Assembly: GCA_020638655.1 (NCBI GenBank) | Contig: JACKIC010000001.1 | Location: forward strand, 248,001 to 312,000 | Source: Planctomycetota bacterium | GTDB lineage: Bacteria; Planctomycetota; UBA1135; UBA2386 | Length of the DNA: 64,000 nt | Reading direction: 5' to 3' | Shown here: positions 36,113-45,735 of the stretch, one piece after another | How positions within the stretch are numbered: position 1 is the stretch's first letter | How the letters are laid out: every line of letters begins with the position of its first letter | The notes under the pieces: model-generated | What the model was told of the DNA's origin: nothing | The model's input: the letters and a program-made list of their open reading frames with translations, nothing else | The model's database searches: none | Position numbers and translations under genes: made by a program

Positions 36113-38380
36113 TCAGCGCACCGGCTGCGGCACCGGCGCGACGGGGGGCGTCGCGACCGGCAGCGTGACGACCCGCTCCGTCGCCGTCGTCGGCTCGTGG
36201 CCACGCCGTTCACCCATGGCGGCGAACGCCATCTGTTCGAGCTGTTCGGCGGCGGCGTCCCACGCGAAGGCCGAGCGCACCGCGCCCGCGAAGCCCTTCG
36301 CCGCGGCGCGACGCGCCGGCAGATCGTCGAGCAGGTCGCCGAGCAACCGCGCCGCGTCGGGCACCGAAGGCTCGAGCACCCAGGGCATCGACACGTGCGG
36401 CGCGGGCAGATCGACCGGGCGCCGCGTCGCGGGGATCGCAGTCGCCCCGGGGCCGATCAACAACCCGTCGGCGCCGCCGCCCGCGGTGACCAGGACCGGC
36501 AGGCCGCACGCGCGCGCCTCGAGCACCGGCAACCCGAAGCCCTCGCCGCGGTACGGGTGCAGCAGCACGTCGCAGGCGGTGTAGACCGACGCGAGCTGGT
36601 TGCGCGACATCTCCTCGGTCAGCAGCAGCACGGGCGGCGCGCCGGGTGTGCGCCGGCACTTCTCGACCAGTTCGCGCAGGTGGAAGCGGCCGTAGTGCTG
36701 GTCGTGACCGACGGACTTGATCACCAATACGAAGTCCCGGCGCTGCGCGTAGGCCGCGAGGGCCGCGCCCAGGAAGGCGTCGATGCCCTTGCGCCAGATC
36801 AGCCCGCCGCAGAACAGCACCGCGGCGCGGTCGCCCTTGAAGTCGAGGATGCGGCGATCGGGCGGCGCGGTCTCGCGCATCGCCGCGTCGACGCCGTGCG
36901 GCACGAGCCGGATCGATTGCGGCTGACGGCCGGCGGCCATCAGCGTGCGGAGCACGTAGTCGCTGTGCACCACCGCCAGGTCCGCGGTCTGGTCGACGTG
37001 CGGCAACAACTCGATCGGCAGCGCCCCGTACTCCCAGTCGACGCGCAGCGCATGCACCCGACACCCGGGACGATCGGCCCGTACCGGCCAGCCCGACGAC
37101 AGCCACAGGTCGACCTTGCCCGGTTGCCGCACCAGACACTCGATCAGCTCGGGCGCGCGCCGGCGCAGCGCCGCGAGGTCGTGCCGGAACGGCGCGTTCG
37201 GCACCAGCAGCAGGTCGACCTGGTCGCGCGCCCGCAGGGCCCGCGCCGTCTCGATCGACAGCTCGGCGCTCGACGACGTCTCGAAGAACGGCGCCTCGAG
37301 GACGAGCGTGGGACGGCGACGCCGTTGGTCGTGCAACGCCGCGGGCGGCACCGCCGGGCGCCCGGCGACGAGGTTCTCGACGACGTGACGGCGCGCGCGG
37401 CCGCCGATCGCCACCCCTTCGGCGCGGTCGCGCCCCAGCGCGGCGAGCGCCGCGCCGAGCGCGCGAGGCTCGGGCGAGAACTGCGCGGGGCGCGTTCCCT
37501 CGGCGGCGAGACAACGACCACCGAGCGGCAGACAGGTGCCGTGACGACCGAGGATCGCCGCGGTCGCCGACCATCGCGACGCCGCGACCGGCCGGCCCGA
37601 GGCCAGCGCCTGCACCAGGACGCGGCTGTCGCGCAGACGGCGCATCGGCAACACCACGCCGATCGCGTCGCGCGCGTGCGCCGGCTCGAACGGGCCGGCG
37701 ACGACTTCGACGTTCGCGTCGGCGCCGAGCAGTTCCAGGACCCGATCGCGACACGCCTGCAATTCCGCGGCGGGCACCACCAGCCGCAGGCCGAACGCTG
37801 CGCTCGCGGGGGAGCGCGGCCACGCAGTCAGCACCAGATCCGTACCGTCCGCGCCGTCGAGCGAGCCGACGTGCACGACCGGCCCGGTCGCGGGCGGCGC
37901 CGGCAGGCTGAGCCAGGTCTGCAATTCGCGCTCGGCGAGCGCGTGCGGCGGGTTCTCGGTGCCGGCCCAACGCGCCTCGGCGCGCACCCGCTCGAGCAGA
38001 TCGGTGGGCGTGTGCGATTCGTTGGCGACGATGATCGCCGCGGCCGACGACCACTCGAGCCCGACGACCAGGCGCAGGTCCGCGCGCTCCGGCGGCGGCC
38101 CGAACACGACCACCGGGGCGGTCGCGGCGACGTCCTCGCCCGCGGCGCGCAGCAGCATGTCGATCTCCGCCGGCGGCAGCCGCGTGCCGACGCGCAGGTC
38201 GCGCAGGCCATCGGTCAGCGGCACCTCGCGTTCACCGGGCTCGGGCACCCGCTCGCGGACCCCCGACAGCGACAGGGCACAGCGCATGCCGCAGCCCAGC
38301 GACAGACGCAGGAAGCTGCGCAGCCGACTGCTGTCCTGGCACTCGCCGAACGGGTCGCCATGGATCCGCACCTGGTTCAT
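36113..38380 (-). CDS. Large glycosyltransferase with C-terminal GT4 domain
   Basis: A 755-residue protein. The C-terminal 400 residues form a GT-B fold of family GT4: a Rossmann part with AVLFCGGLIWRKGIDAFLGAAL near 500, and the donor-site motif HPYRGEGFGLPVLEARACGLPVLVT with the E-x7-E pair. The N-terminal third (about 60-330) looks like a second, degenerate glycosyltransferase half (GSLDGADGTDLVLTAWPRSP). It should transfer a sugar from a nucleotide donor to a surface glycan, lipid or protein. The nearby flagellar genes make a link to filament glycosylation possible but unsupported. No signal peptide or membrane helix is seen. Confidence 0.8.
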   Translation of the reverse strand: MNQVRIHGDPFGECQDSSRLRSFLRLSLGCGMRCALSLSGVRERVPEPGEREVPLTDGLRDLRVGTRLPPAEIDMLLRAAGEDVAATAPVVVFGPPPERADLRLVVGLEWSSAAAIIVANESHTPTDLLERVRAEARWAGTENPPHALAERELQTWLSLPAPPATGPVVHVGSLDGADGTDLVLTAWPRSPASAAFGLRLVVPAAELQACRDRVLELLGADANVEVVAGPFEPAHARDAIGVVLPMRRLRDSRVLVQALASGRPVAASRWSATAAILGRHGTCLPLGGRCLAAEGTRPAQFSPEPRALGAALAALGRDRAEGVAIGGRARRHVVENLVAGRPAVPPAALHDQRRRRPTLVLEAPFFETSSSAELSIETARALRARDQVDLLLVPNAPFRHDLAALRRRAPELIECLVRQPGKVDLWLSSGWPVRADRPGCRVHALRVDWEYGALPIELLPHVDQTADLAVVHSDYVLRTLMAAGRQPQSIRLVPHGVDAAMRETAPPDRRILDFKGDRAAVLFCGGLIWRKGIDAFLGAALAAYAQRRDFVLVIKSVGHDQHYGRFHLRELVEKCRRTPGAPPVLLLTEEMSRNQLASVYTACDVLLHPYRGEGFGLPVLEARACGLPVLVTAGGGADGLLIGPGATAIPATRRPVDLPAPHVSMPWVLEPSVPDAARLLGDLLDDLPARRAAAKGFAGAVRSAFAWDAAAEQLEQMAFAAMGERRGHEPTTATERVVTLPVATPPVAPVPQPVR

Positions 38381-38399
38381 GTCGCGCTCTCATCGACAG

Positions 38400-38413
38400 T
38401 TCGTGATCACGAA
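38400..38413. promoter_or_regulatory. Perfect 14-bp palindrome in a divergent promoter gap
   Basis: TTCGTGATCACGAA reads the same on both strands. It lies 20 bases upstream of the glycosyltransferase start and about 57 bases upstream of the divergent hypothetical gene. It is the only near-AT-balanced stretch in this gap and looks like a dimeric repressor site. No regulator gene adjoins it. Confidence 0.5.
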
Positions 38414-38470
38414 TGAAACTGGCCGACACGCCTGTGGCGGCCGGTGCCGCTTGCCGCCAAGATCCGGCCG

Positions 38471-39412
38471 ATGCTCGCCGAGTCGAAGTCGCACCCGGAT
38501 CGCCACGCCGCGACCTTGGTCCAGCTCGCCTCCGGCTCGAATGCGGCGGCGCACCAGCCGCCCGGCCTCGGCGCCCGCGACTGCCGCATCGATCAGAAGC
38601 TGCTGTTGTGGCGCGCGCGTCGTGCCATGACCCGCAGCGAAGCGGCGCGCGCACACCTGGACCGCTGGCCCGAGGCATCGCACCCCGACCTGTGGGCCGG
38701 CACGGTGCGCGACGGCGTCGCGCGCGGGTTCTCCGCGGCGCTCGAGGAAGTGATCTCGCTGGCCTCGCCGGAAGACGGGGCCGACCCGTTCGAGCTCCCC
38801 GCGGACGCGCGAGTCACCACGGGCAAGGACCTGCGGCGACGGCGCGACGTGTTGCTGGCCAGCGGCGGCGCGCGCTGCCGCTTCTCGCGCAAGACCGGCC
38901 TGCTGTTCGTGGATCGCGAGAGCGACGTCCAGTCGGCCAACTGCCTGCGCTTCGAGGCGCGGCGCGACTGCGGCAGCCTCGACCACTTCGAGCCCGACGC
39001 CGCCGAACGCCCGCGCCTGTTCTCGGCGCAGTTCCTGCAGCCCGAGCTGCTGGCCGAGACTTCGGACACCACCCTGCTGCGACTCGTCGGCCGCCTCGGC
39101 CGCGGCCCGATCGGTTGGCGCTGCGCGTTGACGCTGGTCGGCCGCATCGCCGACGACGCCGTGCACCTGCGCATCGAGCTGCCGGGCAGCGAGCCGGGCT
39201 GGCGGCTGCGCGCGCGCTTCCTCGGCCTGCCCTCGGCGACGGTGACGCACCATTGCACCGACGTGCGCGAAGAAGTCGCCGGGGCACAGGGGCGCTTCGT
39301 CGCCTACACCCTGTCGCGCGCTTGCGGCGTGCTGCATGTCGACGGCCAGCCCGTCGCGGTGCCGGGCGCCAGCGATCACGGCCCCCTCGTGCACGACTTC
39401 GACCTGCGCTAG
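38471..39412 (+). CDS. Conserved-looking hypothetical protein, beta-rich C-terminal part
   Basis: I do not recognise this protein. The frame runs 313 residues from ATG 38471; GTG 38444 and ATG 38627 are alternatives. The early part keeps over 90% G/C at third positions, which favours one of the longer starts. From about residue 115 it alternates short hydrophobic and polar stretches (RCALTLVGRIADDAVHLRIELPG, GWRLRARFLGLPS) as a beta-sandwich would. It ends VPGASDHGPLVHDFDLR. There is no signal peptide or membrane helix. It diverges from the glycosyltransferase and is followed after 82 bases by a degenerate kinase gene. Confidence 0.6.
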   Translation: MLAESKSHPDRHAATLVQLASGSNAAAHQPPGLGARDCRIDQKLLLWRARRAMTRSEAARAHLDRWPEASHPDLWAGTVRDGVARGFSAALEEVISLASPEDGADPFELPADARVTTGKDLRRRRDVLLASGGARCRFSRKTGLLFVDRESDVQSANCLRFEARRDCGSLDHFEPDAAERPRLFSAQFLQPELLAETSDTTLLRLVGRLGRGPIGWRCALTLVGRIADDAVHLRIELPGSEPGWRLRARFLGLPSATVTHHCTDVREEVAGAQGRFVAYTLSRACGVLHVDGQPVAVPGASDHGPLVHDFDLR

Positions 39413-39494
39413 CCCGGGCCCGCGGCAGGCTCGACAGGGGCGCGGCAGCTCGATAGGTTGGCCCGGCTCCGCCTCGCCCTCCACCTCGACTCTC

Positions 39495-40769
39495 GTGCAG
39501 GAAATCGCCTGGTTCATCGCCGGCGCCGCGGCCTTCGCCCTGGCCCACGGCGTGCGCACGTGGCTCAACTCGAGCCCGCCGCGGCGTGGATCGCGATCCG
39601 GTCGACAGGTCGTCAGACCCGCGCCGGTGCCGATCGTGGCGAACGGCGCGACCAAGGCCGCCGCGCCGTGCGAGAACGGCGACGCGCGCGCGCTGGTCAA
39701 GTCGGTCGGCGACGAACTGGCGACGCTGGCGTCCGGCGTGGAAGGGCGCGCCCACCTGCTGATCGAAGCCGCGCCGGATCGCCGGGCCCTGCCCGCCGCC
39801 GCCGAGGGCATGCTGCGCGCGGTGCAGCGGTTGCGAACCCTGCACCGCAAGATCGTCGCCTTCGCGATCGACCGCGGCGCCGCGCCCGGCCGAGCCGAGC
39901 TGGCCCAGGTCGTCGACCGGCTCGCCGACGACCTGCAGCAACTGCAACTCGGACTCGAACTGCACTGGCATCCGCCGGCGATGCTGCCGCCGGTCGCGGT
40001 CGCGCCGGGTGTGGTCGGCGACATCCTGCTGTTCTTGAGCGCGGCGATGATCCGCGCCGAACCGGGCGCGACGCGGCTCACGCTGGTCGGCGAGATGTCG
40101 CTCGGCGAGGTGCCGCGCGTCAAACTCGAGCTGTCGCTCGAGTGGGCCGAGGAGTCGAACAACCACGAGTCCGCCTACCGCGGCGAAGAAGGGCGTCGCA
40201 TCGACTTCGAGGCGGCCGCCAACCTCGTGCGCGCGCAGGGCGGCACGATCGAGTTCACGCACGCGCCCGGACGGTTCGCGCGCGCCCTGGTGCGTCTGCC
40301 GGCCGCGGCGCGCGAGACGTTGCCGGCCCCGGTCGTGCTCGAGCCGCGGCCCCGCCCGGCGCCACCAGCCGCGCCGCCGGTGACGGTGCCGCCGTCACCG
40401 CCGCCGGGTCACCACTTCGGTGGCGCGCTGCTGCTCGAATCCGACCCGACCATCCGCGCCATGGTCGCGCGCGAGCTCAAGGCCTCGGGCCGCGCCGTGT
40501 TCGCCTGCGCCGACAGCGCCTCGGCGCGCGCGTTCCTCGAGACCACGCCCGAACGGTTCGAGTTGCTGGTCGTCGACCACCCGCGACGCCTGGCCCCGAA
40601 CGAGGCCCTGGCCGCCGCGGTGCGCACCGTCGCGCCCAACCTCAAGGTCTTCGTGCTCGACGGCGAGTTGCCGGCCGGGGACTCGTTCCCGGCCCTGCAC
40701 GGCATCCCCAAGCCGTTCGGCGTGCACGAGCTGCGCGAAGCCCTCGCCCTGGTGCTGGCGGCGCGTTAG
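39495..40769 (+). CDS. Degenerate hybrid histidine kinase-like protein with receiver domain
   Basis: A 424-residue protein beginning at GTG 39495 with one membrane helix (IAWFIAGAAAFALAHGV, about 4-21). A helical hairpin like a HisKA domain follows, but the usual H-D/E-F core reads VGDELATL, with aspartate where the phosphoacceptor histidine belongs. The ATPase-like part has FLSAAMIRAEPGATRL where NLxxNAxxA is expected, so the N-box asparagine is gone. A Pro-rich linker (about 270-305) leads to a receiver domain with an intact phosphorylation site D361 (LLVVDHPRRL) and the lysine in GIPKPFG. It probably cannot autophosphorylate. Confidence 0.7.
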   Translation: MQEIAWFIAGAAAFALAHGVRTWLNSSPPRRGSRSGRQVVRPAPVPIVANGATKAAAPCENGDARALVKSVGDELATLASGVEGRAHLLIEAAPDRRALPAAAEGMLRAVQRLRTLHRKIVAFAIDRGAAPGRAELAQVVDRLADDLQQLQLGLELHWHPPAMLPPVAVAPGVVGDILLFLSAAMIRAEPGATRLTLVGEMSLGEVPRVKLELSLEWAEESNNHESAYRGEEGRRIDFEAAANLVRAQGGTIEFTHAPGRFARALVRLPAAARETLPAPVVLEPRPRPAPPAAPPVTVPPSPPPGHHFGGALLLESDPTIRAMVARELKASGRAVFACADSASARAFLETTPERFELLVVDHPRRLAPNEALAAAVRTVAPNLKVFVLDGELPAGDSFPALHGIPKPFGVHELREALALVLAAR

Positions 40770-40842
40770 GCTGCCGCGTTTCCCGCACTCGCCCCGGGCT
40801 GCCGCGCCGTTCCCGCCGGTCGCCCCCATCAGGAGAAGCACC

Positions 40843-41565
40843 CTGGCCCGCAAGGACAACCGTGCGCCGGATCAGTACCGGCCGATCAAGTTCACCCGCT
40901 CGTTCACGGAAGCCCACGGCTCGGTGCTCGCGGAATGCGGCAAGACGCGCGTTCTCTGCACGGTCAGCGTGCAGGACCAGGTGCCGCAGTGGATGTACAA
41001 CCGCCACGCCGGCGGCTGGCTGACCGCCGAGTACTCGATGCTGCCGAGCGCGGGGCGGCCGCGGAAGCCGCGCGACGGCCGCACCGGCCGGCCGCTGGAC
41101 GGCCGCAGCTTCGAGATCCAGCGCCTGATCGGCCGCACGCTGCGCTGCGCGATCGATCTGGCGGCGATGCCCGAGGCGACCCTGTGGGTCGACTGCGACG
41201 TGCTGTCGGCGGACGGCGGCACGCGCACGACCGCGATCAACGGCGCACTCGTGGCGATGTACGACGCGCTGCTGTGGATGGAAGAACAGCGCCAGCTGCC
41301 GAAGTGGCCGCTGCGCGGCATGGTCTCGGCGGTCAGCGTCGGACTCGTCAACGGCGAGGCGATGGTCGACCTCGACTATCACGAAGACAGCTCCGCCGAG
41401 GTCGACCTCAACGTCGTCTGCGCCAGCGACGGTCGACTGATCGAGGTGCAGGGCGCTGCCGAGAAGCGGCCCTACACGATGGCCGAGCTGCAGCAGATGC
41501 TCGACCTCGCGCAGCGCGCGTGCGCCGACATGCGCAAGTTGCAGGAACAGGCCCTGGGCCTCTGA
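40843..41565 (+). CDS. rph: Ribonuclease PH
   Basis: A 240-residue phosphorolytic 3' exoribonuclease that trims tRNA precursors. RSFEIQRLIGRTLRC, LWVDCDVLSADGGTRTTAINGA and MVDLDYHEDSSAEVDLN (catalytic acids) are the family blocks. The family N-terminus, ARKDNRAPDQYRPIKFTRSF, begins immediately after a CTG at 40843-40845. AGGAGA lies six bases ahead of it, and no ATG, GTG or TTG exists in frame between the upstream neighbour and residue 50. CTG initiation is therefore the best reading. rdgB follows after 12 bases. Confidence 0.93.
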   Translation: MARKDNRAPDQYRPIKFTRSFTEAHGSVLAECGKTRVLCTVSVQDQVPQWMYNRHAGGWLTAEYSMLPSAGRPRKPRDGRTGRPLDGRSFEIQRLIGRTLRCAIDLAAMPEATLWVDCDVLSADGGTRTTAINGALVAMYDALLWMEEQRQLPKWPLRGMVSAVSVGLVNGEAMVDLDYHEDSSAEVDLNVVCASDGRLIEVQGAAEKRPYTMAELQQMLDLAQRACADMRKLQEQALGL

Positions 41566-41577
41566 GCCTCGCGCGAC

Positions 41578-42195
41578 ATGCACGACCTCTGGATCGCCTC
41601 CAACAACCGCAAGAAGCTCGGTGAGCTGCGCCGGCTCCTGGCCTCGTTGCCGATCCGCCTGCACACGCCCGACGAACTCGGCCAGCCGTTCGCGCCCGTC
41701 GAGGACCAGCCCGACTTCGCCGGCAACGCGCGCAAGAAGGCCGAGCTGCTGGCGCAGCTGAGCGGATCCTTCGCGCTGGGCGACGACAGCGGCCTGTGCG
41801 TGGACGCCCTGGGCGGCCGGCCGGGCGTGTTCTCCGCGCGCTACGGCGGCGAAGGGCTCGACGACCGCCAGCGCCTCGAACACCTGCTCGGCGAGCTGCG
41901 CGACGTGCCGGCGCCGCAGCGCACGGCGCACTTCGTGTGCCACATCTGCGTCTGCGACGCCCGCGGCCGGGTCCTCGCCGCGATCGAGGCGAGGTGTGAG
42001 GGCACGCTGCTGACGGCGCCCAGCGGCGAGGGCGGGTTCGGCTACGACCCGATCTTCGTGCCGGTCGAGTTCGCGGGCGACGCGACCAGCACGTTCGCGC
42101 AGCTCGACGCCGCGACCAAGGACCGGCTCAGCCACCGCGGCAAGGCCCTGCGCCAGCTGATGGCGCAGCTGCCGGACCTGCTGGCGACGCCCTAG
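41578..42195 (+). CDS. rdgB: Non-canonical purine NTP pyrophosphatase (RdgB/HAM1)
   Basis: A 205-residue ITPase/XTPase that removes dITP and XTP from the nucleotide pool. IASNNRKKLGELR at the start, FALGDDSGLCVDALGGRPGVFSARY (active-site acids), GEGGFGYDPIF and DRLSHRGKALRQL are all in order. The rph-rdgB pairing is common in bacteria. The end overlaps the convergent exosortase gene by four bases. Confidence 0.95.
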   Translation: MHDLWIASNNRKKLGELRRLLASLPIRLHTPDELGQPFAPVEDQPDFAGNARKKAELLAQLSGSFALGDDSGLCVDALGGRPGVFSARYGGEGLDDRQRLEHLLGELRDVPAPQRTAHFVCHICVCDARGRVLAAIEARCEGTLLTAPSGEGGFGYDPIFVPVEFAGDATSTFAQLDAATKDRLSHRGKALRQLMAQLPDLLATP

Positions 42196-43724
42196 CGGGG
42201 CGACGGCTGCGCGGGCGCTGCGCCGAGCGTGTCCAGCCACCCGAGCACCCCTGCCTCGTAGGCGTCCGGCGCGGCGGGCAACGCGCCGGGGAACGTCACT
42301 CTCGTCAGTCGCACGGCGCCGTCGCGGCCGAACAGTCGACTGACGAAGACGCGCCAGGACGTGGTCCAGGAATCGTCACAGCGCTGCCCCGCGACCTCGA
42401 ACGCGAAGTAGACGTGCGACGACAGCTCCCCGGCGTCGATCGCGAGGCGCCACCAGCGACGCCCGGCGACCAGGACCGACTCCTCGTAGCGCAGCTGCGC
42501 CTCGGGCGCCTGCAGGCAGTTGGCGACCTTGTGCACGCAGAGGTGGCTCCGCGACTCGGTCACGTAGTGCAGCAGGTCGAAGCTGCGTCCCGACGGGGCC
42601 TCGAAGCGGGCGTTGATCAGCCAGGGCGTCACGTAGGCCGATCTGTCGAGCTCTTCGGAGGGCGCGTGCGCCGCCAGGGTGTGCCCCGGCGGCGAGGACA
42701 CCTGCGGCCAGTAGGCCGGCATCGGCGTCGCGCGTTCGCCGCCGGCCGACAGCGACGCGACGACGACCGGCGCCAGCAACCACGCCGCGGGGATCCGCCC
42801 CGGCGCCGCCGACATCGCCGGCAACTGCGAAGTGGGGTACGGCACGTGCGTGCGCAGGATCAGCGCGACCAGCCCGATCACGAAGGGCATGAACACCAGC
42901 AGGCCGATGGCCGCGTGCAGCACGGGATCGTCGACGGCCTTCGTGTAGCCGCAGCCGACGAGCAGGACGAAGGCCCCCACCCGCACCAGGTTCGACAGCC
43001 AGGCCAGGGCACAGGCGACGCCGAACACCAACAGCGTGCGGCGGCGGTTCGGCGCCGAACTGAGCGCACCGAGCGCGGCGATGCCCAGGAACGACAGCAG
43101 CTGTCCGATGCCGCTGCAGTCCGCGGTGATCACCAGCTGGTAGTGCGGGAACATCACGACGTGCCCGACCATCTCGTAGCTGCTGCACCCCATCGCGGCC
43201 GGCAGACCGATGATGCCGGCCACTCCCCACTGCAGCTGCGAGGTGACCGGGAAGTAGACCGAGTAGGGCACGCCGAAGCAGAGCACGAACAGCAGGGCGT
43301 GCATCAGGCAGCGCCGCCCGGTCCAGCGCGGCACGCAGGCCAGGGCGAACGCCAGCAGGCAGAGCGCCAGCGACAGGCGCTGCCCCGTGCCCGACCCTCC
43401 GGCGAAGCTCGTCCACAACGTCAACCCCGCGAGCGCGGCGCTGGAGACCGCCAGCGCGTCCCTCCCCCGCACGCCGATGCGCCGACGGAAGGGCCCGCGC
43501 AGCGTGCGCCACAGCGCCAACGCGAAGAAGGCCCACAGGAAGACGAAGTGCTCCTGGTAGTGCTGATCGCGCAGATACGCGCTCACCGGCACCCGGTAGA
43601 CCCAGGCGAGGACGAGCACACAGAGCGCCAGCACGAGCGCGGCGGGCACGCCGCGCCGCGACGACTGGCTACTCGCGCTTGTCGGAATCACCAGGACGCT
43701 TGCGGCCGAGCCGCAGGATGCCAT
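42192..43724 (-). CDS. Exosortase with fused EpsI-like C-terminal domain
   Basis: A 510-residue polytopic membrane protein. The exosortase core has about eight helices and the cysteine protease-like residues: cysteine in ITADCSGIGQLLSFLG (about residue 203), arginine in WLSNLVRVGAF, and histidine in VLHAAIGLLVFM. From about 300 an EpsI-type domain follows. It contains SRSHLCVHKVANCLQAPEAQL and ends near WLDTLGAAP. It should process PEP-CTERM proteins at the cell surface. The start may be ATG 43724 or GTG 43691; both lie inside the upstream PEP-CTERM gene, so the two are translationally coupled. Confidence 0.85.
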   Translation of the reverse strand: MASCGSAASVLVIPTSASSQSSRRGVPAALVLALCVLVLAWVYRVPVSAYLRDQHYQEHFVFLWAFFALALWRTLRGPFRRRIGVRGRDALAVSSAALAGLTLWTSFAGGSGTGQRLSLALCLLAFALACVPRWTGRRCLMHALLFVLCFGVPYSVYFPVTSQLQWGVAGIIGLPAAMGCSSYEMVGHVVMFPHYQLVITADCSGIGQLLSFLGIAALGALSSAPNRRRTLLVFGVACALAWLSNLVRVGAFVLLVGCGYTKAVDDPVLHAAIGLLVFMPFVIGLVALILRTHVPYPTSQLPAMSAAPGRIPAAWLLAPVVVASLSAGGERATPMPAYWPQVSSPPGHTLAAHAPSEELDRSAYVTPWLINARFEAPSGRSFDLLHYVTESRSHLCVHKVANCLQAPEAQLRYEESVLVAGRRWWRLAIDAGELSSHVYFAFEVAGQRCDDSWTTSWRVFVSRLFGRDGAVRLTRVTFPGALPAAPDAYEAGVLGWLDTLGAAPAQPSPR

Positions 43725-43908
43725 AGCCGAGCGCGCCGCCGGCCAACAACAGCATCGCCGTCGGCTCCGGCGTGCCGCCGCCCGGAGGCGCCACCGGCTT
43801 GCGCGGCGCGTCCTGCGGCACCGTTAGGTCACAACCCGCGCGATGACTCACCGAGTCGGAAACCGGGGCGACGACGACACACAGCAGCAGGGAACCGATC
43901 GCGAACAT
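43669..43908 (-). CDS. Small PEP-CTERM surface protein, probable exosortase substrate
   Basis: A 79-residue precursor. Residues 1-16 are a signal peptide (MFAIGSLLLCVVVAPV). A short polar stretch follows, then the C-terminal sorting signal TPEPTAMLLLAGGALGYGILRLGRKR, giving the PEP box, one membrane helix and the basic stop. The mature part is only about 30 residues, with one cysteine. AGGAAG sits six bases before the ATG. Its last 56 bases overlap the exosortase gene. The upstream frame could be extended but the signal peptide fixes this start. Confidence 0.8.
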   Translation of the reverse strand: MFAIGSLLLCVVVAPVSDSVSHRAGCDLTVPQDAPRKPVAPPGGGTPEPTAMLLLAGGALGYGILRLGRKRPGDSDKRE

Positions 43909-43953
43909 TCGTACTTCCTTCTCGCTGGCCTCGACCTCTGCGTGCTCAGCGGC

Positions 43954-43977
43954 GCGAAAGCTACGGCGGCTTCTCGC
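43954..43977 (-). promoter_or_regulatory. Leader hairpin upstream of the PEP-CTERM gene
   Basis: On the minus strand GCGAGAAGC pairs with GCTTTCGC around a seven-base loop, with one bulged G, 46-69 bases above the PEP-CTERM start. The 192-base gap 43909-44100 otherwise holds no recognisable gene. The hairpin has no T-run. Confidence 0.3.
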
Positions 43978-44100
43978 AACTTCAAGCGCGTCGAAGACCG
44001 GCTCGAGCGACGTTCGCACGAGCTGCCGCGCGCATCACACGAGGGCCGGCACCAAACCCGCCGCGGTGGCATGTCGCCCGACTCCGCGGCCTGTTTCGCG

Positions 44101-45507
<1,407 letters not shown>

Positions 45508-45677
45508 CGGGCGGGGTCCTTGGTCCTGGCTGCTGATCGCGGCGAAGCGCCGCGTCCGTCGACTCGGGGTGCAAGCTTCCCGGCGCGCTCAGGATCGCGC
45601 GAAGAAGCGGGCCGAACAGGTTAACACAGCGCCGAGAGCCGACCAAGCACCGCATCCCGTACGGCGCGACGAGGCAG

Positions 45678-45702
45678 GCGCGGGGCGCCCAGGGCCCCGC
45701 GC
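45678..45702 (-). terminator. GC-rich terminator-like hairpin after the lipoprotein gene
   Basis: GCGCGGGGC and GCCCCGCGC form a perfect nine-pair stem with a seven-base loop, about 34 bases past the stop of the lipoprotein gene and before the kamA promoter region. It lacks a T-run, as many high-GC intrinsic terminators do. The rest of the 228-base gap 45508-45735 shows nothing recognisable. Confidence 0.5.
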
Positions 45703-45735
45703 GGTCGAGGACTCACGCGATCGGCACCGCGCGGA

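Noticed and set aside
36197..38416. A 739-codon open frame antisense to the glycosyltransferase
   Set aside because: Same antisense shadow pattern; the GT4 motifs on the minus strand are decisive.
38413..39456. A 347-codon frame beginning ATGAAACTGGCC that overlaps the palindrome
   Set aside because: Arg/Ala-rich translation and poor third-position bias compared with the overlapping frame from 38471.
43954..43977. Possible cyclic-di-GMP (GEMM) riboswitch near the PEP-CTERM gene, suggested by GCGAAAGC on the plus strand
   Set aside because: The match is on the wrong strand for the gene, and the other conserved GEMM positions are missing.
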